From: Baffinella frigidus | Lineage: Eukaryota > Cryptophyceae > Cryptomonadales > Baffinellaceae | DNA length: 21,356 nt | Reading direction: 5' to 3' | Assembly: GCA_026770585.1 (NCBI GenBank) | Contig: MU647129.1 | Span: 3,621-24,976, forward strand | Shown here: piece by piece, positions 19,430 to 21,356 of the stretch | Position numbering within the stretch: the stretch's first letter is position 1 | How the letters are laid out: every line of letters starts with the position of its first letter | The notes under the pieces: generated by a model | Databases searched by the model: none | What the model saw: only the letters and a program-made list of their open reading frames with translations | What the model was told of the DNA's origin: nothing | Made by a program: the position numbers and the translations under genes

Positions 19430-19670
19430 CCTACCGTAGGGTTTAGGGTTTGGTGTTTAGTGTTTAGTGTTTAGTGTTTAGTGTTTAGTGTTTAGGGTTT
19501 AGTGTTTAGGGTTCAGGGTTTGGGGTTTAGGGTTTGGGATTTAGGGTTTAGGGTTTAGGATTCAGAGTGTCGAGTTTGGGTTCTAGGTTTCGAGGTTTAG
19601 GGTTTGGGATTATGGATAAGACGCACCAGGGTTCCGGATTCCAAGGTTTAGGGTTTAGGATTCAGGGTGT
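19430..19670 (+). repeat. TGTTTAG and TTTAGGG heptamers
   Basis: About seven TGTTTAG units (19450-19505), then TTTAGGG/TTTGGGG units. No exon. Confidence 0.8.
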
Positions 19671-19675
19671 GCAAC

Positions 19676-19740
19676 AGGGTGCGCGCTGCGGCGAGGAGTC
19701 GCCCCGCCTCGGCCGCGTTGTGCTCTTCACGCCAAAAGGC
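19676..19740 (-). CDS. Exon X1, copy 1 (5' end unclear)
   Basis: AFWREEHNAAEAGRLLAAAR then T and part of Leu, with donor CCT|GTTGCAC or an unrecognised one a base later. The only acceptor-like AG is GTAAAG at its start; homology to other copies continues about seven codons further upstream. Confidence 0.4.
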
Positions 19741-19764
19741 CTTTACGCATCCGGATTCAACACG

Positions 19765-19815
19765 GGTTTGTACCAGGGAGGGGACCGATTTCCGGCGACC
19801 CCTGGTACAATCCGG
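19765..19815. repeat. GTACCAGG...CCTGGTAC inverted repeat
   Basis: TTGTACCAGG, then TTTCCGGCGACC and CCTGGTACAA. Related copies are at 20005-20045 and 20170-20215, each just upstream of an X1 copy. They form short hairpins. Confidence 0.5.
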
Positions 19816-19894
19816 GGGCGCGGGAGATTCGTGATCTGAACCGCGTGACTCCTGGTCAAAATCGGGGGTGGGATCGGGGGAGTTTGGACGCAAC

Positions 19895-19959
19895 AGGGTG
19901 CGCGCTACGGCGAGGAGTTGCGCCGCCTCGGCAGCGATGCGCTCCTCGAACCAAGAGGC
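19895..19959 (-). CDS. Exon X1, copy 2 (5' end unclear)
   Basis: ASWFEERIAAEAAQLLAVAR then TL, with donor CCT|GTTGCGTC as in copy 1. Same GTAAAG start. Confidence 0.4.
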
Positions 19960-20097
19960 CTTTACTCCTTCCGGATTCAACACGCGGGTTTGCACCAGGG
20001 GGGGGAGGGTGGTTTCCGGCGACTGTAGTACAAATCGGGGGTTTCGGGTTGAGTTTTCCCTATTCCAGTAGGGGAGTTCGGACGTACCAGCGTGCGT

Positions 20098-20153
20098 GCG
20101 GCTGCGAGGAGTTGTCCCACCTTGGCCGCGTTTCGCTTTTCGCTCTTAGAGGA
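20098..20153 (-). CDS. Exon X1, copy 3
   Basis: SSKSEKRNAAKVGQLLAAAR then TL, donor ACGCTG|GTACGTCC (near consensus). Starts at GTAAAG. Several charge-changing differences (E to K) relative to the other copies. Confidence 0.45.
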
Positions 20154-20257
20154 CTTTACGCGTCCGGGTGATACCAGGCGGGGGGGGCGATTTCGGGCGA
20201 CGCCTGGTACAAATCGGGGGTGGGATGGGGAACATCGGAGAGTTTAAGGGTGTGCAC

Positions 20258-20349
20258 CAGAGTGCGTGCGGCGGCGAGGAGTTGGCCGGCTTCGGCGGCG
20301 TTACGCTCTTCGCGCCAGACCCGCTTCGCCGCACGTGCCGCCTCCAACC
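20258..20349 (-). CDS. Exon X1, copy 4 (reference)
   Basis: Acceptor CTCTCAG, 92 nt, donor ACTCTG|GTGCACAC. It takes one nucleotide from upstream (frame GG TTG GAG) and ends in phase 0. It encodes LEAARAAKRVWREERNAAEA then GQLLAAARTL, a basic/acidic amphipathic helix with a conserved Trp. Of the eight copies or fragments this one has both the full length and a simple donor, so I use it as the start of the chain; the true 5' end of the gene lies to the right of the window. Confidence 0.55.
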
Positions 20350-20415
20350 CTGAGAGAGCGAGATGGGAGGGGGGGGGTTATTGTAAAGCAACACCAGACC
20401 ACACCAGCTGCAGAC

Positions 20416-20558
20416 CTGCGTCAGGCCTCTAGTTCTGCCCATAGAGCGAACGCGGGAGAGAGGTTTAGAGTTTAGAGAGGCTGAGAGGAGCTGGCCGTCT
20501 TCGGCGGCGTTGCGCTCTTCGCGCCAGACCCGTTTCGCCGCACGTGCCGCCTCCAACC
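20416..20558 (-). CDS. Exon X1, copy 5 (extended form)
   Basis: Acceptor CTCTCAG, 143 nt, donor ACGCAG|GTCTGC. LEAARAAKRVWREERNAAED, GQLLSASLNSKPLSRVRSMG, RTRGLTQ: the last 21 codons come from what is intron in copy 4. 143 is not a multiple of three, so copies 5 and 6 cannot both be included in frame unless another donor is used. Confidence 0.45.
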
Positions 20559-20624
20559 CTGAGAGAGCGAGGGGGGGGGGGGGAGGTTAGTGTAAAGCGA
20601 CACCAGACCACACCAGCTGCAGAC

Positions 20625-20767
20625 CTGCGTCAGGCCTCTAGTTCTGCCCATAGAGCGAACGCGGGAGAGAGGTTTAGAGTTTAGAGAGGCTGAGAGGAGC
20701 TGGCCGGCTTCGGCGGCGTTGCGCTCTTCGCGCCAGACCCGTTTCGCCGCACGCGCCGCCTCCAACC
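20625..20767 (-). CDS. Exon X1, copy 6 (extended form)
   Basis: 143 nt, nearly identical to copy 5; the 5' ends of copies 4, 5 and 6 are exactly 209 bp apart (20349, 20558, 20767). Acceptor GTCGGCAG. Same donor ACGCAG|GTCTGC. Confidence 0.45.
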
Positions 20768-20879
20768 CTGCCGACAGACCGTAGAGTGTAAGAAAGAGAG
20801 AGAGGTTTTGTGTAAGGCCCCACAACCTCAGACTCCAGCCCTGCCGATCAAGAGTGCTATATTTACTGTAAAGCGAAAC

Positions 20880-20904
20880 TTTTGGAGTTGTCCGGCCTCC
20901 AACC
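20880..20904 (-). pseudogene. Exon X1 fragment
   Basis: Acceptor CTCTCAG and LEA codons joined by deletion to GQLQK-like codons (GGAGGCCGGACAACTCC). About 65 bp of the exon are missing. Confidence 0.5.
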
Positions 20905-20970
20905 CTGAGAGGGCGAGAGGGGAGGGGGGGGGCTACTGTAAAACAATACCAGACCACACTAGCTGCAGAC

Positions 20971-21111
20971 CTGCGTCGTCTCTAGTTCTGCCGATTGAGT
21001 GAACGCGGGAGAGAGGCTTAGAGTTTAGAGAGGTTGAGAGGAGTTGGCCCGCCTCGGCGGCGTTACGCTCTTCGCGCCAGACCCGTTTGGTCGCACGCGC
21101 CGCCTCCAACC
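20971..21111 (-). CDS. Exon X1, copy 7 (extended form, 141 nt)
   Basis: Acceptor TATCGGCAG, donor GACGCAG|GTCTGC. LEAARATKRVWREERNAAEA, GQLLSTSLNSKPLSRVHSIG, RTRDDA plus one nucleotide. A 2-bp deletion relative to copies 5 and 6 makes the length a multiple of three, so this copy alone of the extended forms could splice in frame to another X1 copy. It is the most upstream exon seen. Confidence 0.45.
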
Positions 21112-21141
21112 CTGCCGATAGAGGGAGAGGTGTTTTATGTT

Positions 21142-21195
21142 TTGTAGATAAAACTGCTGCTGTACCGTTCCTGAAACGAGTTGTTTTATCTACAA
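21142..21195. mobile_element. 54-bp hairpin
   Basis: TTGTAGATAAAAC (21142-21154) and GTTTTATCTACAA (21183-21195) are perfect inverted arms around TGCTGCTGTACCGTTCCTGA. The left arm and centre are repeated without the right arm at 21217-21257. Probably a small foldback element partly duplicated in tandem. Confidence 0.6.
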
Positions 21196-21216
21196 TCTCT
21201 CCCCGAGAGATTTAGT

Positions 21217-21341
21217 GTAGATAAAACTGCTGCTGTACCGTTCCTGAAACGAGTTGTAAGCTACAACACAATTTCAATGGTTGTAGAAGCTACCCCACGG
21301 TTTCAATGCGAAGCTACAACACGATTCAAATCATTGTAGAC
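21217..21341 (+). repeat. GTAGATAAAACTGCTGCTGT copy and AAGCTACAACAC repeats
   Basis: After the second GTAGATAAAACTGCTGCTG copy come three imperfect units of AAGCTACAACACAATTTCAA type (21259, 21286, 21310). The window then ends in a C homopolymer, which may mark an assembly edge. Confidence 0.6.
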
Positions 21342-21356
21342 CCCCCCCCCCCCCCC

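Noticed and set aside
170-21111. CRISPR array or prokaryotic repeat system
   Set aside because: Repeated blocks are of varied length, diverged, bounded by splice-like signals and separated by heptamer filler and not by unique spacers of fixed size; no cas-like genes.

Overview
The window looks like nuclear DNA of a microbial eukaryote, probably an alga or other protist. It carries dense degenerate TTTAGGG-type (telomere-like) heptamers, very short exon-like blocks bounded by GT/GC...AG splice signals, foldback elements with TA target duplications, and no long bacterial-style ORF. TTTAGGG telomeres occur in green algae and plants, dinoflagellates, chromerids and some other protists, so the lineage cannot be fixed from this window. 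Two exon families that appear to use GC donors would fit a dinoflagellate but do not prove one. Translations of the heptamer arrays give open but meaningless low-complexity frames (GFGVWGL, FRVSGFG, TLHPTPY types); I treat these as non-coding.

The main reading is that the minus strand carries one very large, fine-grained gene transcribed right to left, with both ends outside the window. I resolve 21 exon families, numbered X1 (right end) to X21 (left end). Most encode 6-54 residues of Ala/Glu/Arg/Leu-rich, coiled-coil-like helix. Most are present in 2-8 neighbouring copies, some intact and others truncated, frameshifted or stopped. Taking one intact copy per family, every donor/acceptor phase is compatible from X1 to X21, giving about 1,520 nt or 506 codons; X16 was partly chosen to fit. 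I do not recognise the protein.

Layout, left to right. 170-738: X21 copies. 1166-1721: X20 and X19. 1961-2118: foldback element. 2495-2670: 31-bp tandem repeat. 2704-3357: five X18 microexons. 3568-3770: MITE copy 1. 3980-4860: GACCGAGCGC blocks among TTTCTGG/TTTATTG heptamers. 5041-6019: X17 28-nt microexons among a palindrome-rich dispersed repeat. 6390-6985: X16 Pro-rich blocks. 7208-8344: X15 array. 8858-9659: X14. 9887-10434: X13. 10778-11044: X12. 11253-12161: X11. 12398-13330: X10 with GA/TC microsatellites. 13402-13827: X9, one copy next to a 54-bp hairpin. 13987-14371: hairpin and MITE copy 2. 14099-14664: X8. 14786-14954: X7. 15374-16212: X6. 16517-16648: X5. 16895-17590: X4. 17739-18483: X3. 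18769-19417: X2. 19676-21111: X1. 21142-21341: hairpin and tandem repeats, then a C homopolymer.

Introns are almost wholly heptamer arrays. Most lie with the C-rich strand (CCCTAAA-like) in the putative transcript, where they supply pyrimidine tracts and CTAAC/CTAAA branch-site-like words. The putative locus therefore seems to have grown by repeated local duplication of exons bounded by telomere-like repeats. No RNA was available; all exon boundaries come from sequence signals and copy-to-copy comparison.
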